A stretch of DNA of 64,000 bases from the NCBI RefSeq assembly GCF_002949735.1, contig NZ_CP026681.1, positions 2,728,001 through 2,792,000 of the forward strand. Direction: 5' to 3'. The position numbers and the translations under genes were made by a program. This stretch comes from Nostoc sp. 'Peltigera membranacea cyanobiont' N6 (lineage in GTDB: Bacteria > Cyanobacteriota > Cyanobacteriia > Cyanobacteriales > Nostocaceae). Below are positions 63,491 to 64,000 of the stretch, piece after piece. The notes beneath the pieces are model-generated. The model saw nothing but the letters and a program-made list of their open reading frames with translations, was not told where the DNA came from and did not search any database. How positions within the stretch are numbered: the first letter of the stretch is position 1; every line of letters begins with the position of its first letter.

Positions 63491-63555
63491 AAGGCTGGTA
63501 GTCTTGCAACTGCGCTGCTACCAGCTATTAATTTTTTATTTTTAATTCTCCAGAT
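63491..63555. other. Short spacer between the DrmD-like and methylase genes
   Basis: A hairpin-like GGCTGGTAGTCTTGC...GCTACCAGC lies after the stop; the arms CTGGTAG and CTACCAG pair. It may weaken read-through, though the two genes are on the same strand. Confidence 0.35.
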
Positions 63556-64000
63556 ATGAAAACTACATTAACTGCGCTTCAAATCGAAGGAAATTTACTA
63601 GCTCCAGATATGACTGCCCAAATGCTCGAAGGCAGCATCAAAGGACAATTGCCAGAAGACTTTGGTTTTAATAAAACTGACAAGCTAGCAGATGAAATTG
63701 CTACTGCCTGGGGCGATGCTAAAGCATACTGGGCAGCATTTCAACGCGCATTGGCAAGGCTCGATGAAAATAATTCCGCTACTACAATTACCCGTGAACT
63801 TTGGACAGTGCCATTACTGCAAAGTCTAGGTTATGAACCTGTATACACTGCAACAGCCGAAGTCGTAGAGGACAAAACTTATGCGATTTCCCATCGTGCA
63901 GAAGCAGGAGAAAATAAACCACCTATCCATATTATTGGTTGTCGGTTAGAAATCGATAAACGTCCTCCCAGTGGCACACCCAGGTTATCAGCACACGCAC
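63556..64000 (+). CDS. drmMI: DISARM-like adenine methyltransferase, N-terminal part (runs off right edge)
   Basis: From ATG 63556 there are 148 codons, reading MKTTLTALQIEGNLLAPDMT and later RELWTVPLLQSLGYEPVYTA and HIIGCRLEIDKRPPSGTP. I recognise these as the N-terminal region of large Eco57I-type adenine methylases that follow DrmD-like helicases in class 1 DISARM loci. The methylase core is beyond the window, so the identity is inferred from the N-terminus and its neighbour. Confidence 0.65.
   Translation, partial: MKTTLTALQIEGNLLAPDMTAQMLEGSIKGQLPEDFGFNKTDKLADEIATAWGDAKAYWAAFQRALARLDENNSATTITRELWTVPLLQSLGYEPVYTATAEVVEDKTYAISHRAEAGENKPPIHIIGCRLEIDKRPPSGTPRLSAHA

Overview
The window looks like an accessory replicon, probably a large plasmid, of a filamentous nitrogen-fixing cyanobacterium of the Nostoc/Anabaena type. 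The reasons are frequent HIP1 octamers (GCGATCGC and close variants), AT-rich spacers, G/A-rich short repeats, group 2 sigma factors, and cyanobacterial families such as Ycf35, Ycf46, DUF5674 and a type IV pilin-like G/H protein. I saw no rRNA, tRNA, ribosomal protein or central metabolic operon and no CRISPR array. I did not recognise a replication initiator.

Layout. 1-1.2 kb: 5' part of a large methyltransferase that probably continues into a strawberry-notch-type helicase. 1.8-8.6 kb: a membrane protein with an AT-hook-like tail, two paralogous group 2 sigma factors (the second frameshifted), an Rpn-type nuclease, an AIPR-like protein and MsrA. 8.9-10.9 kb: a peroxiredoxin and an AAC(3)-I-type acetyltransferase. 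10.9-15.7 kb: a long leftward operon built round a membrane-anchored P-loop ATPase and an HNH protein, perhaps a DNA-transfer module, facing a ribbon-helix-helix-like gene across an operator-rich spacer. 16.3-22.3 kb: a helix-turn-helix-like protein, an SRPBCC protein, an SDR, a repeat-rich region that may be an iteron array or a transposon end, and many small plasmid genes. 22.6-28.6 kb: a leftward cluster containing WGR, Ycf46 (AAA+), DUF2997 and Ycf35 proteins plus several unknowns.

28.8-43 kb is decaying DNA: an IS relic carrying one gene, an Rpn gene with an internal stop, two broken GIY-YIG genes, an acyltransferase/MFS chimera, a trpB2 gene lacking its middle, and MITE-like repeats. 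Intact genes here include a methyltransferase, a secreted beta-propeller protein, a UBP zinc finger protein and HU.

43-64 kb is mostly a DNA-processing and defence island. It holds a 1672-residue DEDD exonuclease-RecQ-UvrD fusion and a leftward operon encoding an XRE regulator, a membrane protein, a UvrD-like helicase, an Fe-S PD-(D/E)XK nuclease, an unknown protein and a GmrSD-type DUF262/HNH enzyme. Facing this operon is a DISARM-like pair, a DrmD SNF2 helicase followed by a DrmMI-like methylase. The helicase is broken twice: by a 4-bp duplication and by a 148-bp MITE with a TA target duplication. The six-gene operon is the best candidate for an undescribed defence system; the Ycf35/DUF2997/Ycf46/WGR cluster is the second.
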